From Brevibacillus brevis (lineage in GTDB: Bacteria; Bacillota; Bacilli; Brevibacillales; Brevibacillaceae), in assembly GCF_022026395.1 (NCBI RefSeq), contig NZ_CP041767.1:3814501-3878500 (forward strand): DNA of 64,000 nucleotides, written 5' to 3'. The translations under genes were made by a program, and so were the position numbers. The stretch's first letter is position 1, and each line of letters begins with the position of its first letter. The notes beneath the pieces are model-generated. The model was not told the DNA's origin and made no database searches. It saw nothing but the letters and a program-made list of their open reading frames with translations. This document shows, piece by piece, positions 10,388 to 19,135 of this stretch.

Positions 10388-11298
10388 GTCATTTCGCTCC
10401 CTTTCAAAAGAGTTTCTAAAACTGCCATTCTTGCTGCGACTCCGTTGGTCACTTGGGTTTGAATCAAGGACGTTTCGCATTCTACCAAATCGGTATGAAT
10501 CTCAACCCCGCGATTGACGGGTGCCGGATGCATGATGACTGCGCCGGACTTCATCATTTTGGCTCTTTCCAGTGTGAGCCCATGTGCCTTGTGATACTCT
10601 TCCTTCGATAGATAGAGGGATTCCGCATGGCGCTCCAGCTGAACGCGCAGCATCATGACCACATCTGCGGTTTGAACGGCTTCTTCCATTTCCACGATTT
10701 TGACACCTTGCGGGATATGGGCTGGCATCATGGTAGTAGGACCTGAGAGCAGCAGATTCACACCGAGCTTCGGCAGCGCATGCAGATGAGAACCGAGCAC
10801 GCGGCTGTGGCGCAGATCTCCAATGATCGCTACCGTGAGACCAGAGAGCTTGCCAAACTTTCTTTTCATGGTCAAAAGATCTAGCAGGCATTGCGTCGGG
10901 TGCTCATTCGTTCCATCTCCCGCGTTGATCAGCTTCAGGTCAACGCTTTCTGCCAACTCTTGCAGCAGGCCTTCCTTTTTGGTGCGGATCACGGCTGCTT
11001 CCACGCCCATTGCTTCCAAGGTGCGAATCGTGTCATAGACCGTCTCGCCTTTTACGGTAGAGGAGGTTTCCGGAATGAAGTTCAAAACATGTGCGCCCAG
11101 TCGCTTTTGAGCTACTTCAAAAGAGAAGCGTGTTCTGGTGCTGGCCTCGAAGAACAGATTCGCGACAAACCGTCCGCGCAGGATATCCGCTTGCTCAGTT
11201 GGTCTGGCAGCCCAATGCTCTGCTCGCTCGAGGAGCTGGATGATTTGTTCTTTCGATAAGTCTTTGAGGCCAATCAAATGCGCTACATTTTTCATCAT
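10354..11298 (-). CDS. pyrB: Aspartate carbamoyltransferase catalytic chain
   Basis: Condenses carbamoyl phosphate with aspartate. About 314 residues. The carbamoyl-phosphate loop FEASTRTRFSFE lies near residues 50-61, HPTQCLLDLLTM binds substrate, and IMHPAPVNRGVEI marks the C-terminal half. No regulatory pyrI is present, as usual in Bacillota. The frame extends upstream into the attenuator, but the tandem ATGs at 11298/11295 directly follow CCGGAGGG and are the start. A PyrR attenuator lies just upstream (11299-11450). The coding end overlaps pyrC by 34 bp. Confidence 0.96.
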   Translation of the reverse strand: MMKNVAHLIGLKDLSKEQIIQLLERAEHWAARPTEQADILRGRFVANLFFEASTRTRFSFEVAQKRLGAHVLNFIPETSSTVKGETVYDTIRTLEAMGVEAAVIRTKKEGLLQELAESVDLKLINAGDGTNEHPTQCLLDLLTMKRKFGKLSGLTVAIIGDLRHSRVLGSHLHALPKLGVNLLLSGPTTMMPAHIPQGVKIVEMEEAVQTADVVMMLRVQLERHAESLYLSKEEYHKAHGLTLERAKMMKSGAVIMHPAPVNRGVEIHTDLVECETSLIQTQVTNGVAARMAVLETLLKGSEMTWESSLATATY

Positions 11299-11321
11299 GA
11301 ATCCCTCCGGTTCTTTATTTT

Positions 11322-11450
11322 TCAAAAGAAAAAGCTTCTTGGCATCGCTTTGCATCTGGAGGCAAGCGAGACAAGAAGCTGGTTGAGTGCCTTTTTTGGG
11401 CAGCCAAAACAGCGTTCTTTGCCTTGCCAGCCTCTCTGGACTGGATTTAA
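11322..11450 (-). promoter_or_regulatory. PyrR-dependent attenuator before pyrB
   Basis: The minus strand carries the PyrR binding loop ATCCAGTCCAGAGAGGCTGG (ending in CAAGG) at 11422-11446. A terminator follows at 11328-11381, with AGCTTCTTG pairing to CAAGAAGCT, inner pairs CGCTTGCC/GCAAAGCG, and TTTTTCTTTT after the stem. When UMP-bound PyrR holds the binding loop, the alternative antiterminator is lost and transcription stops before pyrB. One of three such elements in this operon. Confidence 0.9.
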
Positions 11451-11472
11451 AGGATTGGGAACGTTAGGCTAT

Positions 11473-12822
11473 TTATTTTTGTTCTTCAAGGTGCGCTTCT
11501 CCCATCGCAGTCTCTTTTCCTGGAAGGATCAGGTGCAGAATAATTCCCAGGAAGGTAGAGAGTGCGATATTATCGATGGTCAGATCACTCAGGAAAGCGA
11601 TACCTGTACTTGCAAAACTGATTTTGTATCCGCCGATTCCCGTGACGAGGATGACCGCTGCGAGAATCATGTTGCGCTTGTCTGCAAAATTCACTTTGTG
11701 CTCGACGTACATCCGCAAGCCTTGTGCTGCGATGATACCGAACAGGATGATGGAAACACCGCCAAGTACCGGCGTTGGAATCGTCATTAAAATGGCGCTA
11801 ATCTTACCAGCGAAGGCGAACATGATTGCCAGTACAGCAGCCAGACCGATGACTACTCGGCTGTATACCTTCGTCATTGCAAGGACACCGATGTTTTCTC
11901 CATATGTCGTTGCTGGCGGACCTCCGATGATGGCTGCCAGTGAGGTCGCTACCCCGTCTCCGAGCAAGCTGCGGTGCAGACCCGGATTTTTCATCAGATC
12001 GCGATCCATGACCTTGCTCGTTACCAGCAAGTGACCCAAATGCTCTGCCAGCGTGACGAAAGCGACTGGCGCGATGACCAGTGCTGCGATCCATGCAGAG
12101 CCGTCACCGATCACACTCATGACTTCGGTAAATTTGAAGTGCTCCGCAAACATTTTTTGTGGCGTGATGAACCAGTCTGCTTCTACTACTTTTTGAAAGT
12201 TAATCAGTTCAGGGTGACGCAGCAGCGTGTAGACATAACCTGTAACCATACCGATCAAGATGGGGATAAGACCAAGGAATCCGCGCAGCATGACCGCTGC
12301 AAGCACTGTTATGACCACAGTTACGAGCGAGATTTCAATCGAAGTCAGCGACATTTGCGATTGACCGTCTACAGTGACTTTCGTTGCCATGTCTACTGCT
12401 ACGCCAGCCAGGCTCAGACCGATCACGACGATGACAGAAGCGATGACAACAGGTGGCAGTACCCGATCGAGCCATTTGACTCCTGCTTTTTTCACGATAC
12501 CGGCGACGATGATGTACACAATCCCGGAGAGGAAGCAACCCAAGAGTGCCGTCCCTACTCCATGTGATTGACTCACGACGATAATCGGACCGATGAAAGC
12601 GAAGGAAGAACCGAGGTAGTTTGGCAGTTTTCCTTTGGTGATCCACAGGAACAAAAGGGTTCCAATCCCGCTTGCCATGAGCGCCGTTGCTACATCCAGC
12701 CCCGTTAAGATTGGCACCAATACAGTCGAGCCGAACATCGCGAACAAGTGTTGGATACTAAGTGGCAGCAATCGCGAAATATGTGGTGTTTCGTCTACAT
12801 CGATGTAATTTTTCTGGCTCAT
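11473..12822 (-). CDS. pyrP: Uracil permease
   Basis: A 449-residue nucleobase:cation symporter of the NCS2 (UraA/PyrP) family that imports uracil across the membrane. The sequence is mostly hydrophobic segments consistent with the family's 14 membrane spans. Family text includes PLSIQHLFAMFGSTVLVPIL at the N-terminus, GSGIGTLLFL-like repeats, and the substrate region FVTLAEHLGHLLVTSKV near residue 255. It is second in the operon, flanked on both sides by PyrR attenuators, so its expression follows the UMP pool as in Bacillus subtilis. Confidence 0.95.
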   Translation of the reverse strand: MSQKNYIDVDETPHISRLLPLSIQHLFAMFGSTVLVPILTGLDVATALMASGIGTLLFLWITKGKLPNYLGSSFAFIGPIIVVSQSHGVGTALLGCFLSGIVYIIVAGIVKKAGVKWLDRVLPPVVIASVIVVIGLSLAGVAVDMATKVTVDGQSQMSLTSIEISLVTVVITVLAAVMLRGFLGLIPILIGMVTGYVYTLLRHPELINFQKVVEADWFITPQKMFAEHFKFTEVMSVIGDGSAWIAALVIAPVAFVTLAEHLGHLLVTSKVMDRDLMKNPGLHRSLLGDGVATSLAAIIGGPPATTYGENIGVLAMTKVYSRVVIGLAAVLAIMFAFAGKISAILMTIPTPVLGGVSIILFGIIAAQGLRMYVEHKVNFADKRNMILAAVILVTGIGGYKISFASTGIAFLSDLTIDNIALSTFLGIILHLILPGKETAMGEAHLEEQK

Positions 12823-12869
12823 GCCTGTATGCCCCCTGTTTTGTTTCTTTCATTCAAAAAAGTGTCTTT

Positions 12870-12965
12870 TATACAAAAAACCTCTTTGTGCGGACACAAA
12901 GAGGCTAGCTTCACCATAATCATGGGAAGTATCTTGCCTCTTGCCGACCTCACGGGATCGTTTTT
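12870..12965 (-). promoter_or_regulatory. PyrR-dependent attenuator before pyrP
   Basis: Between pyrR and pyrP the minus strand shows a PyrR binding loop, CGATCCCGTGAGGTCGGCAA (12937-12960), slightly diverged from the other two. A perfect terminator stem CCTCTTTGTG/CACAAAGAGG with TTTTTTG follows (12873-12905). Confidence 0.88.
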
Positions 12966-12985
12966 AAAGAGGAATCCTATTCTTT

Positions 12986-13678
<693 letters not shown>

Positions 13679-13700
13679 AAGGTTCCATTCGTCATGTAGA

Positions 13701-13729
13701 ATTATGTCACGATTCAGGACGGGTGTCAA
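13701..13729 (-). promoter_or_regulatory. Promoter of the pyr operon (sigma-A type)
   Basis: On the minus strand TTGACA (13724-13729), a 17-bp spacer, then CATAAT (13701-13706). It lies between the end of the beta-propeller gene and the first PyrR binding loop, the right place for the pyr transcript. Confidence 0.8.
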
Positions 13730-13749
13730 TGCAGCCCGAAAAAGTCTAA

Positions 13750-15111
13750 CTATTCCCAATAGACACTGACCCACGGTGGCAAGTAGTTCGCATAATAACC
13801 AATGTCCCCTGTCATATCTTTGATCAGCTCGATTTGTTTGTCCGCATTCTCGCCAATTCCTTGGATAAACAGGGAGCCATGCTCCGCTCGATCCAACCGC
13901 AAGAAAAGAAGCTGTTTCCCATCTGGAGACGGCGCTGGATAGTAGTCCGCTGTATTCGCTTCCCCTTTTGTCACCTGCTGCTCCGCTCCATCTGCGGATC
14001 GCCGCCAGATGCCTTGTTCCGGTACCATGACCTTCTTTGGGTCGTAGGAATACTCTGTAGCCAAGCCTCTGGTGAAAAGCAGCGTGTACGGAGCTTTCGG
14101 AATCCATACCGGGTAAGTGTCAACCACCACTGGACCAGGGCTGACTGTTTTGACCTTTCCTGCTCGATCCATCAGCTTCAACTGCTTGTTAGTTGTGGCG
14201 ATCCGGTCAGTTCCATCGACAAAAGCGAGCTGTTCGCCATTTGGTGTCCAGGCAAGCCAATCAGGATAAGCCAATCCTGTTCCGATCTCTAATGGCTTTT
14301 TGGCAGGCTGTGTCAAATTAAAGCATTGAATCGGTACGCCATCAGCAGACAAGGAGCCTGAGTTATACCTGACAAAGTAGGCCACAGCCTTCCCATCCGG
14401 AGATACTTTTAAGCCTGTCGCTGCCCATAGGTATATGCCTTCCCCCACTTTTGGCGGTTCTGCTATCGGATAGGCAGCCAACGGTTTACCTGCAAGTGTG
14501 CGCAAGGCCAGTGTCATCGGCTTATTTTTTTCGGCAGGTAGCGAGACAAGCATGTTTTCCCCATCCGGCATCCAGGCAAAATCTGCGAAATCAGCCTTCG
14601 TTGTACTTTGCAAAGCTAATTCTCCATGCTCTTGGACGTCTTTTACGATCAGCAATAGTCTCGGTGCTTCATTACTGCCAACATTCACGGTGTACGCGAG
14701 CTTGTTCGCTTTCGGAGACCATTTTGGCGTTTCAAAAACCGCTCGCTCGTCTACCTGCACAGCTTTGCTGCCGTCAGCGCTGACGATCCACACATAGCCT
14801 GGTGTCGAGTAATTGTCGTTGCCTTTGTATTTCACAAACAGGAGCCACTTGCCGTCTGGCGACCAGCCCACGATCTGTGCATAGCCGTCCTTGGTGATTT
14901 GCCTTACCTTTCCTGTCGCATCCCGTCCATCTACCAAAAACAAATGCTGGTTGCTCGTAAATGCAATTTTTGCCGGAACGCTTATTTCCTTGTTCACTCG
15001 CTCTGGCCACTGGCTTTGGGCTGCCACCTTTGCTTCACCGTTTGCTGTGACAAGTACAGCCAAAAGGACAAAAAGGCTGATCAGCTTCCCCCATTTTCCG
15101 ATCACAGGCAT
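13750..15111 (-). CDS. Secreted TolB-like beta-propeller (WD40-like) protein
   Basis: 453 residues. An N-terminal signal sequence (KLISLFVLLAVLVTANGEA, probable cleavage about residue 30) directs export. The rest is made of repeated blades with the TolB/PD40 signature: WSPDGKWLLFVKY, WSPKANKLAYTVN, WMPDGENMLVSLP, VSPDGKAVAYFV, WTPNGEQLAFVDG, PSPDGKQLLFLRL, so about six blades. No catalytic peptidase domain is present. It ends 20 bp before the pyr promoter and has its own unit after the VOC-gene terminator. Such proteins usually bind partners or ligands outside the membrane; the specific role is unknown. Confidence 0.8.
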   Translation of the reverse strand: MPVIGKWGKLISLFVLLAVLVTANGEAKVAAQSQWPERVNKEISVPAKIAFTSNQHLFLVDGRDATGKVRQITKDGYAQIVGWSPDGKWLLFVKYKGNDNYSTPGYVWIVSADGSKAVQVDERAVFETPKWSPKANKLAYTVNVGSNEAPRLLLIVKDVQEHGELALQSTTKADFADFAWMPDGENMLVSLPAEKNKPMTLALRTLAGKPLAAYPIAEPPKVGEGIYLWAATGLKVSPDGKAVAYFVRYNSGSLSADGVPIQCFNLTQPAKKPLEIGTGLAYPDWLAWTPNGEQLAFVDGTDRIATTNKQLKLMDRAGKVKTVSPGPVVVDTYPVWIPKAPYTLLFTRGLATEYSYDPKKVMVPEQGIWRRSADGAEQQVTKGEANTADYYPAPSPDGKQLLFLRLDRAEHGSLFIQGIGENADKQIELIKDMTGDIGYYANYLPPWVSVYWE

Positions 15112-15136
15112 TCACTCCTTACACGCTCTATTGAAT

Positions 15137-15186
15137 GATGAAAAAAACGCCAGAAGAAAGTAATAAGCTCTCTACTAGCGTTTTCC
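15137..15186 (-). terminator. Terminator after the lspA-rluD-VOC unit
   Basis: Minus strand: AAAACGCTAGTAGAGAG pairs with CTTTCTTCTGGCGTTTT and TTTTTTC follows. It separates the VOC gene from the beta-propeller gene. Confidence 0.7.
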
Positions 15187-15210
15187 AATCCAACTGCCAT
15201 TATGTAAGTG

Positions 15211-15612
15211 TCATAGGAAGACTGGCTGCAACAACAAAAAACGATTGCCATACAGATCCTCGAAAACAACCTCAATGCCATACATCACTTCGTTTGGTTC
15301 ACTCACAAACTTTACACCGCGTTGACGCAGTGTTTCGTATGTGGACCAAAAATCATCCGTCTCCCAAACCCACATTGGATTTTTGCCGACTTGACGAAGC
15401 ATTTCCTGCGCAACGTCTTCCCGATGCCAATGAGTTGGGTCATGCAGTACAATCTCTATCTCCTGCCCAGGCAGGCTGACGGTGAGCCAACGAGAGCCAT
15501 CATCCATACGCGAATCCATGCGTTTTTCGAAACCGAGTTTTTCCGTGTAAAACCGCAATGCCTCTTCACAGTCGTGAACGTACAGCGTTACATGCGCTAA
15601 TCTTTTTAGCAC
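15211..15612 (-). CDS. VOC family (glyoxalase/bleomycin-resistance fold) protein
   Basis: 133 residues with the paired beta-alpha-beta-beta-beta modules of the vicinal-oxygen-chelate superfamily. Family features are HVTLYVHDCEEALRFYTEKL at residues 6-25, WLTVSLPGQEIEIVLHDP in the middle, and VVFEDLYGNRFLLLQP at the end. A metal-binding His and Glu are suggested by H7 and the E of VVFEDLYG. Members include glyoxalase I, dioxygenases and drug-binding proteins; nothing here picks one. It lies 20 bp after rluD and is probably co-transcribed. Confidence 0.8.
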   Translation of the reverse strand: MLKRLAHVTLYVHDCEEALRFYTEKLGFEKRMDSRMDDGSRWLTVSLPGQEIEIVLHDPTHWHREDVAQEMLRQVGKNPMWVWETDDFWSTYETLRQRGVKFVSEPNEVMYGIEVVFEDLYGNRFLLLQPVFL

Positions 15613-15632
15613 GGCTATTCCTCCTGTTCTCT

Positions 15633-16562
15633 TTACGCTTGTCGGAGAACTTCGATGACCTCAAGCATTTCCTTCGGCATTGGCGCTTCGAACTCGAGCT
15701 GCTCTCCTGTACGTGGATGGATGAAGCCCAATGTTTTCGCATGCAGAGCTTGTCCATCGAGCTCCAATGTATTTTTCGGACCGTATTTCGGGTCACCTGC
15801 CAGTGGATAGCCAATGTACTTCATGTGTACGCGAATTTGATGGGTACGTCCTGTTTCGAGTTTCAATTCTACCAACGTGTACTCCTTAAAGCGCTCCAAC
15901 ACGATAAAATGCGTAACAGCTGGCTTGCTGTTTTCAAAAACGACCGCCATTTGCTGGCGATTTTTCGGATCGCGCCCGATTGGTGCTTCAATCGTTCCCA
16001 TTTCATGCGGGATGACACCGTGAACAATCGCGACATACTTCCGATTGACTGTATGTGCTTTCAATTGTTCAGCCAAACCCATATGTGCCTTATCGTTTTT
16101 AGCTACCATCAAAAGGCCGGAAGTATCCTTGTCAATCCGGTGGACAATTCCCGGACGCAAAACGCCATTGATTCCGGACAAATCCTTGCAATGTGCCAAA
16201 AGCCCATTGACGAGTGTCCCACTGTAATGACCAGGAGCAGGATGCACGACGAGTCCACGTGGTTTATTCACGACCACGACATCGCTATCCTCATATACAA
16301 TATCAAGCGACATCTCTTCTGGCTGGATCGCCATTTCTTTTGGCGGCGGAACACGGAGGGTCACTTCGTCCTCTGCCTGTAGCTTGTAGTTGTTTTTGAT
16401 CGGTTCACCATTTACAGTGACACGACCTTCCTTTACCCAAGCCTGCACCTGTGAACGGGACCAATCTTCATTTTGCAGCGTGATAAATTTGTCGATGCGC
16501 TCACTCGTATCCGCTGGGTCTACCGTCCAATCGTAACGTTCAAATAATTGCGTGTCATTCAT
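15633..16562 (-). CDS. 23S rRNA pseudouridine synthase, RluD family
   Basis: A 309-residue RluA/RluD-type enzyme that isomerises uridines in large-subunit rRNA. The N-terminal S4 RNA-binding domain (ERIDKFI to GRVTVNG, about residues 21-52) precedes the catalytic domain. The catalytic Asp is D144 in RPGIVHRIDKDTSGLLMVAK; GRTHQIRVHM marks the C-terminal part. It is the counterpart of B. subtilis ylyB, which likewise sits between lspA and pyrR. ATG follows GGTGGAG. It lies 45 bp after lspA. Confidence 0.93.
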   Translation of the reverse strand: MNDTQLFERYDWTVDPADTSERIDKFITLQNEDWSRSQVQAWVKEGRVTVNGEPIKNNYKLQAEDEVTLRVPPPKEMAIQPEEMSLDIVYEDSDVVVVNKPRGLVVHPAPGHYSGTLVNGLLAHCKDLSGINGVLRPGIVHRIDKDTSGLLMVAKNDKAHMGLAEQLKAHTVNRKYVAIVHGVIPHEMGTIEAPIGRDPKNRQQMAVVFENSKPAVTHFIVLERFKEYTLVELKLETGRTHQIRVHMKYIGYPLAGDPKYGPKNTLELDGQALHAKTLGFIHPRTGEQLEFEAPMPKEMLEVIEVLRQA

Positions 16563-16607
16563 GTATGTTCTCCACCTATCCGAGCTTTCCCACTATTATT
16601 CTCATGA

Positions 16608-17057
16608 CTATCGGTTTTTCTTCCCATCCAGAAAAACATCGAGAAGCAAAATCCCCACACCAATCGTGATGGCCATATCAGCCACGTTAAAGATCGGGAA
16701 GTGAATCAACGTAAAATCGAGAAAATCTACGACTTGACCGGACGTCGCACGATCAATGAAATTCCCGACGGCTCCACCCAAGACAAATGACAGCGCCAAC
16801 GATGCACGAGGTTGTTTTTTTCCCAAGCGAATCAAGGAAATGACAATCCCAATCACAACGACAGTGGTAATGGCAATAAAAAACCAACGTCGATTTTGCA
16901 GGATGCCAAACGCCGCTCCCATGTTTCGATGGGAAGTTAGATGAAATACGTCCGCGATCAAAGGAATGGATTCTCCCAGTTCCATATACTTCACGACTAA
17001 ATACTTTGTAAACTGATCAAGCGCAATAATTACTGCCGCAATGAGATAGTACAACAA
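16608..17057 (-). CDS. lspA: Lipoprotein signal peptidase (signal peptidase II)
   Basis: A membrane aspartic protease that removes the signal peptide from lipidated prolipoproteins. 149 residues with four hydrophobic spans. Catalytic Asp pair: D102 in GNFIDRATSG and D127 in FNVADMAI; the conserved HRNMGAAFGIL is near residue 43. The start is taken as TTG 17057, eight bases after AAGGAGG. The ATG further upstream would place that ribosome site inside the gene and add 18 residues not seen in the family. Neighbours rluD and the pyr operon match the conserved Bacillus order. Confidence 0.92.
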   Translation of the reverse strand: MLYYLIAAVIIALDQFTKYLVVKYMELGESIPLIADVFHLTSHRNMGAAFGILQNRRWFFIAITTVVVIGIVISLIRLGKKQPRASLALSFVLGGAVGNFIDRATSGQVVDFLDFTLIHFPIFNVADMAITIGVGILLLDVFLDGKKNR

Positions 17058-17134
17058 TGGAATGTCCTCCTTATTCTGCTTCGACCAGCAACTGTACAAA
17101 CACAATGTCAAATGATCATTTTACCAGAGACAGC

Positions 17135-17776
17135 CTACGTGAACAAGCGCTTTCCTTTTTTGTACAGTCGATAGCCTTTGCGTACGACTTCCAGCATCCA
17201 CAATGGAATTTTCCATCCACGATCCTTGATAAACGGCAGATACACCTTGTAATACGCCTTACGTAAATCACGCCATTTCGTGTCTGTATCATTGACATAG
17301 TAATCCGATACATCAATCAGATACCCTCGTCCCTGATCCATTAATACGTTTTTCCCATGGACATCATGTGGAAACAAGCCCTTCCTGCGGGCTTCTTCTA
17401 GCGCCTCCTCCACGTCTTCAATCACCTGCGGAGGAATCGGGATACCAAAGCGCACACAGTCAAACAGGGGTATGCCGTTCATCCGCGTAATGACCAGGTA
17501 TCCTTCTCCATAATCATAACAGATGGGGAAGGAACGAGTCTCGCCAAGCTTGCGATAGACTTCGATTTCCTGTTCGGCTCCTGGTCTTCCAGGTGCGTAC
17601 AGCTTGATCACTACCTTCGGATAGTCCGGATGGGCAAATACGGCAGCATAATTGCCAGTACCGACCAGCTCCCAGGGATATGGCGTGTGGTGTACGACGA
17701 CTGGATCATCTGGCGACAGACTCTCCACTTGAACTTCCTGTAAAAAAGCTTTCAATATATGCTGATCGATCCGCAT
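17135..17776 (-). CDS. Small Ser/Thr protein-kinase-like protein
   Basis: 213 residues with a compact eukaryotic-type kinase fold. Visible motifs are glycine loop GTGNYAAVF (39-47), invariant Lys in VVIKLY (K58), catalytic loop FPHDVHGKNVLMD (D138, N143) and a metal-binding Asp in YLIDVSDYY (D155, replacing DFG). The C-lobe is short and basic at the end. It looks most like RIO/lipopolysaccharide-kinase-type enzymes; all key catalytic residues are present, so activity is likely. The substrate is unknown. It precedes lspA by 77 bp in the same direction. ATG is overlapped by few upstream signals, so the start is moderately sure. Confidence 0.8.
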   Translation of the reverse strand: MRIDQHILKAFLQEVQVESLSPDDPVVVHHTPYPWELVGTGNYAAVFAHPDYPKVVIKLYAPGRPGAEQEIEVYRKLGETRSFPICYDYGEGYLVITRMNGIPLFDCVRFGIPIPPQVIEDVEEALEEARRKGLFPHDVHGKNVLMDQGRGYLIDVSDYYVNDTDTKWRDLRKAYYKVYLPFIKDRGWKIPLWMLEVVRKGYRLYKKGKRLFT

Positions 17777-17863
17777 CGTTTCTCATCATCTCTCATCAGT
17801 TACCGACTTCGAACTACGTTAAAACAAAATTACTACTACGATCATTCAGACACTTCCTATAAG

Positions 17864-17928
17864 GGGCAAAAAATCCTTTGCACTGGTAGGGCCAGGAGGT
17901 CCTGTCCGATTCCAATGAAAGGATTGCA
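17864..17928 (-). terminator. Terminator-like hairpin upstream of the kinase gene
   Basis: Minus strand: AATCCTTTCATTGG pairs with CCAGTGCAAAGGATT, with an inner CAGGACCTCCTGG hairpin, and TTTTTTG follows. It could stop transcripts arriving from the repeat region. Confidence 0.55.
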
Positions 17929-18061
17929 TATGGACAAGAATACCTCATTTTTTTGATTTGGTAAATGGGTAGCGAATGTCCACCAATCGTACCTGTTTTT
18001 ATGTAGTGTATAACGAATGATTCTAACTGATTCATTTGGAAAATAAGGCTCTTGTATGGTG

Positions 18062-18576
18062 CTGTCGTGGTGGGGAGGAAACAGGAGAAAACGCTCAGAT
18101 TCTAGGGCCACCCGCTGGGAGATTGACTGCCCGGCTCCATGATAAAAAGCGAAACCCGCGTCCAAAGTCGTCCCTTCAGGAGGTATCTCAGAGGTGGACG
18201 CTAAGAGCTTGTTTCTCTTTTTTTCATTGCGCCTCGGTCGGTGTCCCTAAGATCTTCGCTTTTTTCTCCTGTTTCCCCTACGAGCTTCCTGTGTTTACCA
18301 CACATTTTAAAGCTTTAAAAGAATGAAGAATGTAATCGTTTCGCCAGAGAAGAATATTTCCAGACGTAGCGACTTGTGGAGTCCTACCCAGCGCAGAAGG
18401 GATTCGCGGGCAAAAGAAACGCAACGTGCTCGCGCTAGGAAGCGGCTACCATTTTTGCGTTTCCCCGCGAATCCCTTCGGAGCGGACAGTCTCTGCCCTC
18501 AGCGGGACGAAGCCTGGAGCCTAGACTGGAAATATTCTTCTCTTCTCCGCAGCCGCATAGAAGGATCTTCAAGTAA
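18062..18576. repeat. Tandem 515-bp structured non-coding repeat, copy A
   Basis: First of two head-to-tail units with a 515-bp period and about 99 percent identity. Each unit holds two very long hairpins. Hairpin 1 (about 18070-18280): GGAAACAGGAGAAAA at 18077-18091 is the exact complement of 18262-18276, and further pairs such as CTAGGG/CCCTAAG and GCGTCCA/TGGACGC lie inside. Hairpin 2 (about 18346-18543): an 18-bp perfect outer stem AGAGAAGAATATTTCCAG (18346-18363 with 18526-18543) and a 15-bp inner stem GAAGGGATTCGCGGG (18396-18410 with 18464-18478). Open frames across it are translations of structured repeat and look unlike protein. No match to a family I know. Confidence 0.9.
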
Positions 18577-19075
18577 CTGTCGCGGTGGGGAGGAAACAGG
18601 AGAAAACGCTCAGATTCTAGGGCCACCCGCTGGGAGATTGACTGCCCGGCTCCATGATAAAAAGCGAAACCCGCGTCCAAAGTCGTCCCTTCAGGAGGTA
18701 TCTCAGAGGTGGACGCTAAGAGCTTGTTTCTCTTTTTTTCATTGCGCCTCGGTCGGTGTCCCTAAGATCTTCGCTTTTTTCTCCTGTTTCCTCTACGAGC
18801 TTCCTGTGTTTACCACACATTTTAAAGCTTTAAAAGAATGAAGAATGTAATCGTTTCGCCAGAGAAGAATATTTCCAGACGTAGCGACTTGTGGAGTCCT
18901 ACCCAGCGCAGAAGGGATTCGCGGGCAAAAGAAACGCAACGTGCTCGCGCTACGAAGCGGCTACCACTTTTGCGTTTCCCCGCGAATCCCTTCGGAGCGG
19001 ACAGTCTCTGCTCTCAGCGGGACGAAGCCTGGAGCCTAGACTGGAAATATTCTTCTCTTCTCCGCAGCCACATAA
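18577..19075. repeat. Tandem 515-bp structured non-coding repeat, copy B
   Basis: Second unit, offset by 515 bp from copy A. Only a handful of substitutions are visible (for example C for T at 18582, T for C near 18792, C for G at 18955, C for T near 18968, T for C near 19012). The long-stem arms are unchanged: 18861-18878 with 19041-19058 and 18911-18925 with 18979-18993. Similarity fades near 19075, where CAGGTTCCTC replaces the AAGGATCTTC of the A/B junction. The unit sits after the phosphohexomutase gene and before the kinase gene. Confidence 0.9.
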
Positions 19076-19135
19076 CAGGTTCCTCAGCAAAAAAAGAAGA
19101 ACCTGACACATCATGCAGGCTCTCCCTTTCATAAT

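Noticed and set aside
18036..19134. Open frames inside the 515-bp repeats
   Set aside because: They repeat because the DNA repeats; the period is not a multiple of three and the text tracks the hairpin arms.
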